DNA of 64,000 nucleotides, taken from positions 1-64,000 of the forward strand of contig SRJI02000001.1 of NCBI GenBank assembly GCA_005473895.2. Direction: 5' to 3'. This DNA is from Carideicomes alvinocaridis. Its GTDB lineage: Bacteria; Pseudomonadota; Alphaproteobacteria; Rhodobacterales; Rhodobacteraceae. A program made the position numbers and the translations under genes. Positions 9,080 through 17,688 of the stretch are shown one piece after another. Position 1 is the stretch's first letter. Every line of letters starts with the position of its first letter. The notes below the pieces were generated by a model that saw nothing but the letters and a program-made list of their open reading frames with translations, was not told the origin of the DNA and ran no database searches.

Positions 9080-10725
9080 GCCTGGCGCCTTTCGCTGGCC
9101 TGGCCGTCCATGTCGCCGGCGATGTGCCGGCCGCGGATCATGTCGGCGGCCTTTTCACCGATCATGATGGCGCAGGCATTGGTGTTGGAGCTGACGATCT
9201 CGGGCATGATGGAGGCGTCGACCACGCGCAGCCCCTCGATCCCGCGCACCCGGCATTCCGGGTCCACTACCGCGTCCGTCGCGTTCGCGTCACCCATGCG
9301 GCAGGTGCCGACCGGGTGGTAGCAGGTCTCCAGCGTCTCGGCGACCCAGGCGTCGATCTCCGCATCGGTGCGGATCTCCTTGCCCGGGAACAGCTCTTCG
9401 CCGGCGAAGCGCCTGAGCGCCGGCTGGGCCAGCACGTCGCGCAGGATGGCCACGCTTTCGCGCAGGTCGACCTTGTCCGCGGGGTCGGAGAGGTAGTTGA
9501 ACAGGATCGACGGCGCCTGCCGGGGATCGCCGCTTTTCGCCCGGACATGCCCGCGGCTGCGCGGCCGCATGAGGTCGATATGGGCTTGGTAGGAATGCTC
9601 CTGCCGGATATCGACCGTGCCCGGCACGACGGAGAGCGGCATGAAGGTGAATTGCAGGTCCGGATGCTCCACGTCGGGGCGGGAGCGGACGAAACCGCCG
9701 GCCTCGAACTGGTTGGTGGCCGCGGGGCCGGTGCCGCGCATCATCCATTCCGCGCCCGCCAGCCAGCTTCGGCCGGGTCGGGTGACGGGGTAGATGCTGG
9801 CGGGTTCCAGGCACTTGTGCTGGATCACGAGATCCGGGTGGTCGTTCAGGTTCTCGCCCACGCCGGCCAGCTCGTGGCGGACGGGGATGCCCGCCTGTTC
9901 CAGCACATGGGCCGGGCCGATGCCCGACAGGTGCAGGATATGCGGCGAGCCGATGGCGCCGGCCGAGAGGATCACCTCGCGCCCTGCCCGCGCCTCGTGC
10001 GAGCTCTTGCCCTTGAGGTAGCGCACGCCCTTGGCGCGGCCCGCCTCTAGGATCACCTCCTGCGCCAGCGCACCGGTCACCACGGTCAGGTTCTCGCGGT
10101 CGCGCACCGGGTTCAGGTAGGCGCGCGAGGCGCTCCAGCGCTTGCCGCCATATGTGCTGCGCTCCACCGGGCCGAAGCCCTCCTGCCGCCCGGCGTTGAA
10201 ATCGTCGAGCACCGGGTAGCCGGCCTCTCCGCCCGCATGGACGAAGGCCTCGGCCAGCGATCCCGGCTCCAGCCCCGGGCGGGTGACCCGGATCGGGCCG
10301 TCGGTGCCGCGCTGCGGGTCGCTTGTATCCGGCGCCGTCTCGGCCTTTTGGAAGTAGGGCAGCACGTCGGCATAGCTCCAGCCCCGGGCGCCGCGCTGCG
10401 CCCAGCCGTCATAGTCGCGCGGGTGGCCGCGCAACCAGACCATGCCGTTGATCGAGGACGACCCGCCCAGCACCTTGCCGCGCGGATGGCCCAGCCGCCG
10501 GCCGCCCAGATGCGGCTCGGGCTCGGAGGTGAAGGCCCAGCTGTACTTGGTCCCCCAGACCACCTTGCTCATGCCCGCGGGCATGGACAGCCAGATGGAG
10601 CGATCCTCCGGCCCCGCCTCGAGCAGCAGGACGGATGTGTCGGGGTCCTCGGTCAGCCGGGTGGCAAGCACGCAACCGGCCGAGCCGCCGCCGACGATGA
10701 CGTAGTCCCAGGGCCCCGCACTCAT
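9076..10725 (-). CDS. GMC-family FAD oxidoreductase (choline dehydrogenase-like)
   Basis: A 549-residue flavoprotein of the glucose-methanol-choline family, which oxidises alcohols to aldehydes. The FAD-binding GGGSAG motif is near residue 12, the GKVLGGSSSINGM signature follows, and the catalytic pair is probably His470 (CYHPVGTCRMG) and Asn514. It resembles BetA-type dehydrogenases. The start overlaps the end of the Rieske gene by four bases, and its own end overlaps the aldolase start. Context (Rieske oxygenase with a quaternary-amine-type active site, betaine importer nearby) suggests an amino-alcohol or similar substrate, but this is inference. Confidence 0.93.
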   Translation of the reverse strand: MSAGPWDYVIVGGGSAGCVLATRLTEDPDTSVLLLEAGPEDRSIWLSMPAGMSKVVWGTKYSWAFTSEPEPHLGGRRLGHPRGKVLGGSSSINGMVWLRGHPRDYDGWAQRGARGWSYADVLPYFQKAETAPDTSDPQRGTDGPIRVTRPGLEPGSLAEAFVHAGGEAGYPVLDDFNAGRQEGFGPVERSTYGGKRWSASRAYLNPVRDRENLTVVTGALAQEVILEAGRAKGVRYLKGKSSHEARAGREVILSAGAIGSPHILHLSGIGPAHVLEQAGIPVRHELAGVGENLNDHPDLVIQHKCLEPASIYPVTRPGRSWLAGAEWMMRGTGPAATNQFEAGGFVRSRPDVEHPDLQFTFMPLSVVPGTVDIRQEHSYQAHIDLMRPRSRGHVRAKSGDPRQAPSILFNYLSDPADKVDLRESVAILRDVLAQPALRRFAGEELFPGKEIRTDAEIDAWVAETLETCYHPVGTCRMGDANATDAVVDPECRVRGIEGLRVVDASIMPEIVSSNTNACAIMIGEKAADMIRGRHIAGDMDGQASERRQA

Positions 10726-11876
10726 TCCTTGATCGCCTGGTAGCAGAGCTTGTGGAAGTGATAGACGAGGTGTTCGCTCTGGTTCGGGCGGCTCTCGTCG
10801 ATCAGGTAGCGCCCCTGGCCGAAGCCCATGGAGTGCAGGCCCTTCTGGTTGGTCTCGTTCAGCTCGATGTCCTCGGGGCCGAGCTCCTTGTTCATCCACT
10901 CGATCGCGGCCTTGGTCACCTCGGGCACCTCGCGGCCCTTGGGCGCGTAGTAGCCGAAGCGCAGCAGCGATTTCTCCGGCCCCAGCGGGATCATGATGAA
11001 GGTGCCGATCATGTCCGTGTAGGGGAAGGAATAGAAGGTGGTGTTGGGAAACAGGCCGATGTTGAAGAAGGAATCGGTCTGCCAGGTCGCGCCCTCCAGC
11101 GGCTTGCCATAGGCCTCGGTCGCCTCGGTCGGGGGGCCGATATAGGTCCACCAGTCGTCATGGGCGGTCAGCGTGTAGTTCTGGAAGTCGATCAGCGCCG
11201 CCAGGTCCTTGTGGACCGGGCCGCTGAGGTCGAAGTGATACCCCTCGATCGAGTTCTCCTGGATCACCTTCCAGTTGGCGTTGACGATCACGTCCGTCTC
11301 TTCGACCAGCTCGACATTGTCGAGGTCGGGAAGGTACTCGCGCATCTTCTCCTCGGCGCCGTCGCACATCTCGGAGATCGGCGGCGCGTTCGGATCCAGC
11401 GTGACGAAGACCCAGCCGGCGAAGATCTCCAGCCGCACCTTGCGCAGGCTGTGATCCTCCTTGGAGAAATTGTCGAGATGCTCGGTCCGGGGCGCCGCGC
11501 GCAGCCCGCCGTCGAGGTTGTAGCACCACGAATGGTACGGGCAGCGCAGCACGCCGCCGACCTTGCCCCGGCGCTCGTTCATCAGCCGGTTGCCGCGGTG
11601 ACGGCAGACATTGTGCCAGGCGTGGATGTTGCCGTCCTTGGCCGTGGTGACCACGACGCTTTGTTCGAAGATGTCCTGGACGACGTAGCTGCCAGGCTCG
11701 CTGAACTCGTTGACGTGGCCGACCAGGTGCCAGCACCGCATGAAGATGCGTTCCTTCTCTTCCGCAAAGATCTGCGGGTCATAGAAGAACGGGGCCGGCA
11801 GGGTCGGGCCGTTGACCGGATCGCTGTAATCCCAGGTCAGGCTGGCCGGCGGCTGGAGCGGATCGAATTTGCCCAT
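10722..11876 (-). CDS. Rieske non-heme iron oxygenase, alpha subunit
   Basis: A 384-residue oxygenase. The N-terminal Rieske [2Fe-2S] ligands are Cys91-x-His93 and Cys112-x2-His115. In the C-terminal catalytic domain the iron ligands His214 and His222 are visible (EGYHFDLSGPVH). The bridging residue before the first His is Glu211, not the usual Asp, as reported for carnitine monooxygenase CntA; this points to quaternary ammonium substrates. I chose the ATG at 11876 (AAGAGGA site); an alternative at 11900 adds eight residues. It is the first gene of a four-gene operon and diverges from an AraC-type regulator. No reductase partner is encoded nearby. Confidence 0.92.
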   Translation of the reverse strand: MGKFDPLQPPASLTWDYSDPVNGPTLPAPFFYDPQIFAEEKERIFMRCWHLVGHVNEFSEPGSYVVQDIFEQSVVVTTAKDGNIHAWHNVCRHRGNRLMNERRGKVGGVLRCPYHSWCYNLDGGLRAAPRTEHLDNFSKEDHSLRKVRLEIFAGWVFVTLDPNAPPISEMCDGAEEKMREYLPDLDNVELVEETDVIVNANWKVIQENSIEGYHFDLSGPVHKDLAALIDFQNYTLTAHDDWWTYIGPPTEATEAYGKPLEGATWQTDSFFNIGLFPNTTFYSFPYTDMIGTFIMIPLGPEKSLLRFGYYAPKGREVPEVTKAAIEWMNKELGPEDIELNETNQKGLHSMGFGQGRYLIDESRPNQSEHLVYHFHKLCYQAIKE

Positions 11877-12114
11877 GGTGGCATCCTCTTCTTGCAACAT
11901 GGCTCTCTTGCTTGGCTGGATCCTACGTCGCCCGCACAGGCAGTTTTGACGGAAAGCGCCAGAATGCCCGATGACCGCAGCTTGCGGGCCCGCTATTTTA
12001 TATATCTACTTCATACCTTTGCACGACCGACCGGCGCAGGCAGGCAGATTTCTTGACAATCTTGACCATGAGCGCCAGCTTCGGGCGCAAAATGTCAAGC
12101 CACCGGAAAGAGCC
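11877..12114. promoter_or_regulatory. Divergent control region between the Rieske operon and the AraC-type regulator
   Basis: A 238-bp divergent gap that must drive the Rieske-GMC-aldolase-dehydrogenase operon leftward and the regulator rightward. An AT-rich patch lies at about 11995-12010. A TTGACA element is at 12053-12058. CTTGACA (12052-12058) and its complement TGTCAAG (12093-12099) form a widely spaced inverted repeat that could be a regulator site. No convincing -10 element was found. Confidence 0.4.
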
Positions 12115-13140
12115 ATGACAGACCAGAAGACGCCGCTTCACCGGTTCGGGATATTGCTCGTGCCGGGCTTTTCCAGCCTCTCCGTGACCCTCGTGACCGA
12201 ACCGCTGTTCATCGCGAACTGGCTTGCCGGCCAGACGCTGTTCCGCTGGACCACCCTTTCCTCCGACGGGCTGGCCGTGCGTTCCAGCAGCGGCGACCTC
12301 GTGGCGGTGGACGCGCCGCTGTCCGGCGAAGCGCAGGCCAGCCTCGACACGGTCTTCGTCACCGCCAGCTTCGAGGCGCGCGCCTCGGCGCGGGACGCGC
12401 GGCTGACGGACTGGCTGCGCAAGGCGGATCGCAGCGGCATGCGGATCGGCGCCATCGAGACCGGGAGCGAGATCCTGATGGACGCCGACATCCTGCGCAG
12501 CGGCAGCATTCCCGTCCACTGGTACAACGCCAAGGGCAACGAGGAACTGCACCCCGACCTGCAGATCACCGAGACCCTGTTCGAAGTGTCGGGCACCCAT
12601 CCGCTTTCGGCGGGCGGCATGGCGACGGTGGACATGATGCTGGACCTCATCGCGCAGGAGGCCGGCGATGCATTTGCCACCGAGGTGGGCAAGCACCTTC
12701 TCTTGGACGGACGACGCCCGGGCTCGCGGCCGCAGCCCTCGGCCGAGGCGAAGGTGGCGCAGATCTCCGAAAGCCGCCACCCCCGCGACCCGGTCGCGCG
12801 CGCGCACGCGATCATGGAGGAATGCATAGAGGAGCCCATCTCCTGCGCCGAGATCGCGGAGATCGTGGGTGTCTCGTCCCGGCATCTTCAGCGCCTGTTC
12901 CGCGCGCGCCTGGGCCGGGGGATGGAGGCCACCTACCGCGAGCTGCGTCTCGCCAAGGCGCATCAGCTGGTCCAGCAGACCGACATATCGCTCACCGAGG
13001 TCGCCATCGCCTGCGGCTTCTCCTCGCTCGAGGTCTTCTCGCGCACCTATCGCGGCCGTTTCGGCGTGGCACCCAGCCGAGACCGCGGCCAGTCGCTCGA
13101 CGCCTCGGTCTATCACAGCATCCCGTCGGGCGAGGAATGA
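12115..13140 (+). CDS. GlxA/GbdR-like AraC-family transcriptional regulator
   Basis: A 341-residue regulator with an N-terminal DJ-1/PfpI-like domain (about residues 10-190, starting FGILLVPGFSSLS) and a C-terminal double helix-turn-helix AraC domain (about 235-325, including GVSSRHLQRLF and the second-helix block ACGFSS). This architecture is shared by GbdR, CdhR and related activators of betaine and carnitine use. The position expected for the DJ-1 nucleophilic Cys reads ETGSE, so no enzymatic role is likely. The ATG at 12115 has a GGAAAGAG site; an earlier in-frame start looks like upstream noise. It lies between the divergent oxygenase operon and the betaine importer and probably controls one or both. 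Confidence 0.88.
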   Translation: MTDQKTPLHRFGILLVPGFSSLSVTLVTEPLFIANWLAGQTLFRWTTLSSDGLAVRSSSGDLVAVDAPLSGEAQASLDTVFVTASFEARASARDARLTDWLRKADRSGMRIGAIETGSEILMDADILRSGSIPVHWYNAKGNEELHPDLQITETLFEVSGTHPLSAGGMATVDMMLDLIAQEAGDAFATEVGKHLLLDGRRPGSRPQPSAEAKVAQISESRHPRDPVARAHAIMEECIEEPISCAEIAEIVGVSSRHLQRLFRARLGRGMEATYRELRLAKAHQLVQQTDISLTEVAIACGFSSLEVFSRTYRGRFGVAPSRDRGQSLDASVYHSIPSGEE

Positions 13141-13546
13141 GGCATCCACGGGTGCGCCCAGTCCCTGCCGGCCGGCCTTCGGTATCGAGGGAGCCGCCCG
13201 GAGTCGCCCTGCCCGAAAGGCACGCTCCGACGGATTGACAGACGCCGCCAAACCTGTCCGAATGGGTCAAATCGGCTTTCCGCGTCATGGTTGTCTTGGG
13301 CCGAAGCCACGTTACCGTTTGATTTTAAGGTGTTTTTTCGTTACATCTTTCAAACTGAAGGGGTGAGGCAGTGACGCCCCTCGTCAAGTTTGGCGCTCAT
13401 CGGCCAGTACTGTCATGCGCGAGCGCTATGTACTACTCTTGAGCACCAAGGGAGGTGCCGTGGCTGCAGAAGTCCTTCTGCCGGGCCGCGGCGCAATGCC
13501 GTAGCGCCACTGAACAGAACGCATAACAACCGCCACAGGAGAGACC
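13141..13546 (+). promoter_or_regulatory. Leader/promoter region of the betaine importer operon
   Basis: 406 bp without a gene. A possible promoter is TTGATT (13319-13324) and TACATC (13342-13347) with a 17-bp spacer, in a locally AT-rich stretch. It would leave a leader of about 195 nt. That leader contains a 7-bp inverted repeat with a very short spacer (GCAGAAG at 13466-13472, CTTCTGC at 13475-13481). No regulatory RNA family was recognised. Confidence 0.4.
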
Positions 13547-14518
13547 ATGTTCAACCTCAAGCAATTCGGCTCGACGCTCGCTCTGAGCACCGCCGCCATG
13601 GCACTGGCCGGCGCAGCCGCCGCGGCAGAGCTTGGCGCGAAGGACGAGACCATCAAGCTGGCGATCAACGAATGGACCGGCCAGCACATCACCACGCATA
13701 TCGCGGGCAACATCCTGACCTCGATGGGCTATGACGTGGAATACATCACCGCCGGCAACTACCCGCAATTCACCGCGCTGGCCGACGGCGATCTCGACGC
13801 CTCGCTCGAAGTCTGGAGCAACAATGTCGGCGACATCTATCCCAAGATGAAGGAAAAGGGCAGCATCGTGGATATCGGCCCGCTCGGCCTGACCACCCGC
13901 GAAGGCTGGATGTATCCCAAGCACATGGAAGAGGTCTGCCCCGGCCTGCCCGACTGGAAGGCGCTGGTCGACTGCAAGGACAAGCTGGTCACGGCCGAGA
14001 CCTTCCCCAAGGGCCGCATCCTCGCTTACCCGGCCGACTGGGGCACCCGCTCTGCCGACATCATCAAGAACATGGGCCTCGACTACAAGGCCGTGCCCGC
14101 CGGCTCCGAGGGGGCACTGGTCGCCGAACTGAAATCGGCCGCCGCCCGCGAGACGCCGCTGGTCATGATGTTCTGGGCCCCGCACTGGGTCTTCGCCGAG
14201 GTCGATGCCGGCTGGGTCGAACTCCCGGAATACGAACCCGCCTGCGAGACCGACCCCTCCTGGGGCCCGAACCCGGACGCCACCGGCGATTGCGGCGTCG
14301 AGGCGCCCGTGACGCTCAAGGTGGCCTGGACCGGCTTCGAGGAGAAATGGCCCGCCGCCTACAAGTTCCTCGAGGAGTTCAAGATGGACACCTCCGAACA
14401 GGAAGCCATGATGAAGGCGATCGATGAGGACGGCCAGCCCGTCGAGGAGGTCACCGCGGCCTGGGTGGAGGAGAACTCCGACACGTGGCAGCCCTGGGTC
14501 GATGCGGCCACCCAGTAA
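13547..14518 (+). CDS. Betaine-type ABC transporter substrate-binding protein (OpuAC/ProX family)
   Basis: A 323-residue periplasmic binding protein with a clear signal peptide (about residues 1-27, ending AGAAAAA). The mature part matches the OpuAC fold family that binds glycine betaine, proline betaine, choline or carnitine through an aromatic cage; it is rich in Trp and Tyr (for example WTGQH, VWSNN, FWAPHW). A GGAGAG site precedes the ATG. First gene of a three-gene importer operon, 54 bp before the ATPase. The neighbouring Rieske/GMC operon suggests it supplies a catabolic substrate rather than only an osmoprotectant. Confidence 0.93.
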   Translation: MFNLKQFGSTLALSTAAMALAGAAAAAELGAKDETIKLAINEWTGQHITTHIAGNILTSMGYDVEYITAGNYPQFTALADGDLDASLEVWSNNVGDIYPKMKEKGSIVDIGPLGLTTREGWMYPKHMEEVCPGLPDWKALVDCKDKLVTAETFPKGRILAYPADWGTRSADIIKNMGLDYKAVPAGSEGALVAELKSAAARETPLVMMFWAPHWVFAEVDAGWVELPEYEPACETDPSWGPNPDATGDCGVEAPVTLKVAWTGFEEKWPAAYKFLEEFKMDTSEQEAMMKAIDEDGQPVEEVTAAWVEENSDTWQPWVDAATQ

Positions 14519-14572
14519 ACAAGCACCCGACGCGGCCCCCGGGCGGGGCCGCGTCGCCTGTCGGAGCAGATC

Positions 14573-15628
14573 ATGACAACGCAAGCGGAACCGAAGCTGT
14601 CGGTCCGGAACCTCTGGAAGATCTACGGCACGAACCCGAAACGGCTGGTGTCCGGCGACTTTCAGACCATGACGCATGCCGAGCGTCTCGAACATGCCCG
14701 CGAGAACCGCCATTTCGTCGCGGCCGCGGATATCAATTTCGACATCTACGAGGGCCAGATCTTCGTGATCATGGGCCTGTCGGGCTCGGGCAAGTCGACC
14801 GTCCTGCGCGCCATCTCGCGCCTGGACGAGCCGACCGCCGGCCAGGTGTTCTTCGACGGCACCGACCTGATGGCCGCCTCGCCCAAGGAACTGACCGAGC
14901 TGCGCCGCCGCAAGATGGGGATGGTGTTCCAGTCCTTCGGGCTGCTGCCGCATCTCGACGTGCTGGACAACGTGGCCTTCCCGCTGCGCGCCCAGGGGCA
15001 GCCGCGCGACAAGCGCCTTGCCCGGGCCCGCGAGATGATCGAGCTGGTGGGCCTCGACGGCAAGGAACATTCCTATCCGCACCAGCTTTCGGGCGGGCAG
15101 CAGCAGCGGGTGGGCATCGCCCGGTCGCTGGCGGTCGAACCGGAGCTCTGGTTCCTGGACGAACCCTTCTCGGCGCTCGATCCGCTGATCCGCTCGCAGA
15201 TGCAGGACGAGTTCCTGCGCCTGCAGAAGCAGCTTCACAAGACCATCGTCTTCGTCACCCATGATTTCCTCGAGGCGCTCAAGCTCGCGGACAAGATCTG
15301 CATCATGAAGGACGGCGAGATCGTCCAGATCGGCACCCCGGCCGACATCGTGCTGCGTCCCGCCAACGATTACGTCATGGAATTCATCGGCGACGTGCCC
15401 CTGGCCCATGTGCTGCGCGCGGGCGACGTGATGAGCCCGCCCTGGACCGACGGCGAAACCCATCCGACCGTCCCCCGCGACGCCATCCTCGAAGAGGCGA
15501 TCAAGCTGTTCGACGACAGCACCGAGACGGTCGACGTCACCGACGAGCACGGCAAGATCCTCGGGTCGCTGCACCCGCTGGAGGTCATCCGCTCCCTCTA
15601 CCACGACGACCCGGAGCACGCGCATTGA
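14573..15628 (+). CDS. Betaine-type ABC transporter ATP-binding protein (ProV/OpuAA family)
   Basis: A 351-residue ATPase of the glycine betaine/proline ABC importer family. Walker A GLSGSGKST is at residues 68-76, the signature LSGGQQQR and Walker B LWFLDEP follow. The family-specific N-terminal insertion before the nucleotide-binding core (about residues 20-50) is present. The C-terminal regulatory part is short (about residues 270-351) and seems to hold at most one CBS-like repeat, whereas enterobacterial ProV has two in about 400 residues. Its stop overlaps the start of the permease gene. Confidence 0.93.
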   Translation: MTTQAEPKLSVRNLWKIYGTNPKRLVSGDFQTMTHAERLEHARENRHFVAAADINFDIYEGQIFVIMGLSGSGKSTVLRAISRLDEPTAGQVFFDGTDLMAASPKELTELRRRKMGMVFQSFGLLPHLDVLDNVAFPLRAQGQPRDKRLARAREMIELVGLDGKEHSYPHQLSGGQQQRVGIARSLAVEPELWFLDEPFSALDPLIRSQMQDEFLRLQKQLHKTIVFVTHDFLEALKLADKICIMKDGEIVQIGTPADIVLRPANDYVMEFIGDVPLAHVLRAGDVMSPPWTDGETHPTVPRDAILEEAIKLFDDSTETVDVTDEHGKILGSLHPLEVIRSLYHDDPEHAH

Positions 15629-17682
15629 GCACCTTCACCCGAGGCTTCGCCACGTCCTGCCTCAAGACATGGCCGTGGCTGATCGTTCTGATCCTGACCG
15701 CCATCCTGCTCACCCAGCGGACCGAGTTTCCCCAGATCGTCGCCTATCCCGAGGCCTGGACCCTGCCCATCGCCGAGGCGGTCAGCGCGGCCATGGACGG
15801 CCTGGTGGAGTGGGTGCAGCATACGGCCCGCGCCATCAGCGGCGGGCTGAACGTGGCGTTTTCTGCCGTGCAATGGCTGCTGATCGGCGCGCCCTGGCTG
15901 GCCTCTGTCAGCCTGTTCGCGCTGATCGCTTGGCAGGGCGGCGGCTGGCGGCTGGCGCTGCTGACCTTCGTGCTGCTGCTCTACGTGCTGACCTCGGGCT
16001 ACTGGGTGCCGGCGATGAACACGCTGTCGCTGGTGCTGGTGGCCCTGCCCCTCTCGGTGCTGATCGGCTTTGGCCTCGGCTATCTAGGCTACCGGTCCCA
16101 CCGGGCGCGCCAGGCCATCATGCCGTTGCTCGACCTCATGCAGACGGTGCCGGCCTTCGCCTACCTGATCCCGATCCTCCTGCTCTTCGGCTTCGGGCCG
16201 GTGGTGGGGCTGATCGCCAGCGTGGTCTTTGCCGTCCCGCCCATGGTGCGCAACACGATCCTCGGGCTGCAGAACATCCCGCCCGCGGTGCTGGAGAGCG
16301 CGCGGATGTCGGGCTGTTCCCGGCGGCAGCAGTTTTCCTGGGTGGAGTTTCCCGCAGCACTGCCGCAGATGCTGGTGGGCGTGAACCAGACCACCATGGC
16401 GGCGCTTTCCATGGTCATCATCGCCGCGATCATCGGCGGCTTCAACGATATCGGCTGGGCCGTGCTGTCGGCGATGCGCAAGGCGCAGTTCGGCCAGAGC
16501 CTTCTGTCGGGCGCTGTCATCGTGATCCTGGCGGTCCTCCTCGACCGGATCAGCGCGGCCTACGCGGCGCGCCAGCTGCCGACCTCGAGCTTCTGCGGCC
16601 TGCCGCTGCGGCGCTTCGCGCTGGTCTTCGTCGCGATACTGGCGGTGACCATGCTTGCCGGCTACCTGTTTCCGGTCCTGCATGACTGGCCGGCCTGGCT
16701 GACCTACTCGCCCGCCCAGGCGATCAACGAGGCGACGACGCAGTTCGTCCGCGCCTATGGCGACCTCATGGCGGCGGTGAAGAACGGGATGCAGTTTTTT
16801 CTGCTGCTGCCGGTCAAGCTGGGGGTCGAGCGGGCCATCGTGCCCTTCACCTGGGGCATCACCTTCACCCCCGCGGCCAAGGTCGCCTACTGGGTCATCG
16901 CCCTCGCCGGCTGCGCCGTGGCCTTCGGCCTGTCGTGGTGGCGCGCCGGGGTGGCGATCCTGGTGCTGGCGGGCGTAATCTATTTCGGCACGACCGGCCT
17001 GCCCTGGCTCACGGTGCTTCTGCTGATCTCGCTGGTGGCCTACCAGGTCAGCGGCCCGGGCCTCGCGCTCTTCGCGGGCGGGTCGGTGGCCTTCCTGCTG
17101 ATCACCGGGCTGTGGGAGCCGGCGATGATCTCGGTCTACCTGTGCTCGGTCGCGGTGTTCCTCTGCATCGTCTTCGGCGGGCTCATCGGCATCTGGGCCG
17201 CCTCGTCCGAGGCCGTGTCCGGCATCATCCGGCCGATCAACGACATGCTGCAGACCCTGCCGCAATTCGTGCTGCTGATCCCGGCGCTGATGCTGTTCCA
17301 GGTCGGCGATTTCACCGCGCTGCTGGCGATCATCGCCTACGCGATCGTGCCGATGATCCGCTACACGGAACAGGGGCTGCGCATGGTGCCGAAGACCCTG
17401 ATCGATGTCGGCCGGTCCTGCGGCTGCTCGGCCTGGCAACTGTTCTGGCAGGTCCGGCTGCCGCAGGCGCTGCCGCAGATCCTGGTGGGGATCAACCAGA
17501 CGATCCTCTACGGGCTGGGCATGCTGGTCATCGCCGCGCTGGTGGGCACGACCGGTCTGGGCCAGGCGATCTTCGTCGCCCTGGGCGAGGCGAATGCCGG
17601 TGCCGGGCTGGTGGCCGGGCTGGGCATGGCGCTGATCGCGATGACGACGGACCGGATCCTGCAGGCCGTGATCCCGGGCTGA
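15625..17682 (+). CDS. Double-length betaine-type ABC permease (two ProW-like domains fused)
   Basis: A 685-residue inner-membrane protein with two complete permease modules in tandem. The first has its coupling (EAA-type) segment around residues 215-260 (ESARMSGCSRRQQF) and the second around residues 585-630 (DVGRSCGCSAWQLF); the two segments are clearly homologous. Ordinary ProW/OpuAB has one module and dimerises, so this chain may provide both halves of the pore. Translation appears to start at TTG (15625), overlapping the ATPase stop codon TGA, so synthesis is probably coupled. The gene ends 6 bp from the convergent LuxR-type gene. Confidence 0.92.
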   Translation: MSTFTRGFATSCLKTWPWLIVLILTAILLTQRTEFPQIVAYPEAWTLPIAEAVSAAMDGLVEWVQHTARAISGGLNVAFSAVQWLLIGAPWLASVSLFALIAWQGGGWRLALLTFVLLLYVLTSGYWVPAMNTLSLVLVALPLSVLIGFGLGYLGYRSHRARQAIMPLLDLMQTVPAFAYLIPILLLFGFGPVVGLIASVVFAVPPMVRNTILGLQNIPPAVLESARMSGCSRRQQFSWVEFPAALPQMLVGVNQTTMAALSMVIIAAIIGGFNDIGWAVLSAMRKAQFGQSLLSGAVIVILAVLLDRISAAYAARQLPTSSFCGLPLRRFALVFVAILAVTMLAGYLFPVLHDWPAWLTYSPAQAINEATTQFVRAYGDLMAAVKNGMQFFLLLPVKLGVERAIVPFTWGITFTPAAKVAYWVIALAGCAVAFGLSWWRAGVAILVLAGVIYFGTTGLPWLTVLLLISLVAYQVSGPGLALFAGGSVAFLLITGLWEPAMISVYLCSVAVFLCIVFGGLIGIWAASSEAVSGIIRPINDMLQTLPQFVLLIPALMLFQVGDFTALLAIIAYAIVPMIRYTEQGLRMVPKTLIDVGRSCGCSAWQLFWQVRLPQALPQILVGINQTILYGLGMLVIAALVGTTGLGQAIFVALGEANAGAGLVAGLGMALIAMTTDRILQAVIPG

Positions 17683-17688
17683 CCCGGC

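Noticed and set aside
12052-12099. CTTGACA/TGTCAAG inverted repeat considered as a firm operator for the AraC-type regulator
   Set aside because: The 34-bp spacing and short arms could arise by chance and AraC-family sites are usually direct repeats.
13466-13481. Short inverted repeat in the betaine importer leader considered as a riboswitch
   Set aside because: A single 7-bp repeat with a 2-nt centre; no known riboswitch core could be matched.
16084-17439. Minus-strand open frame opposite the double betaine permease
   Set aside because: Its composition (His, Arg, Asp, Gln repeats) mirrors the permease codons and no family features appear.
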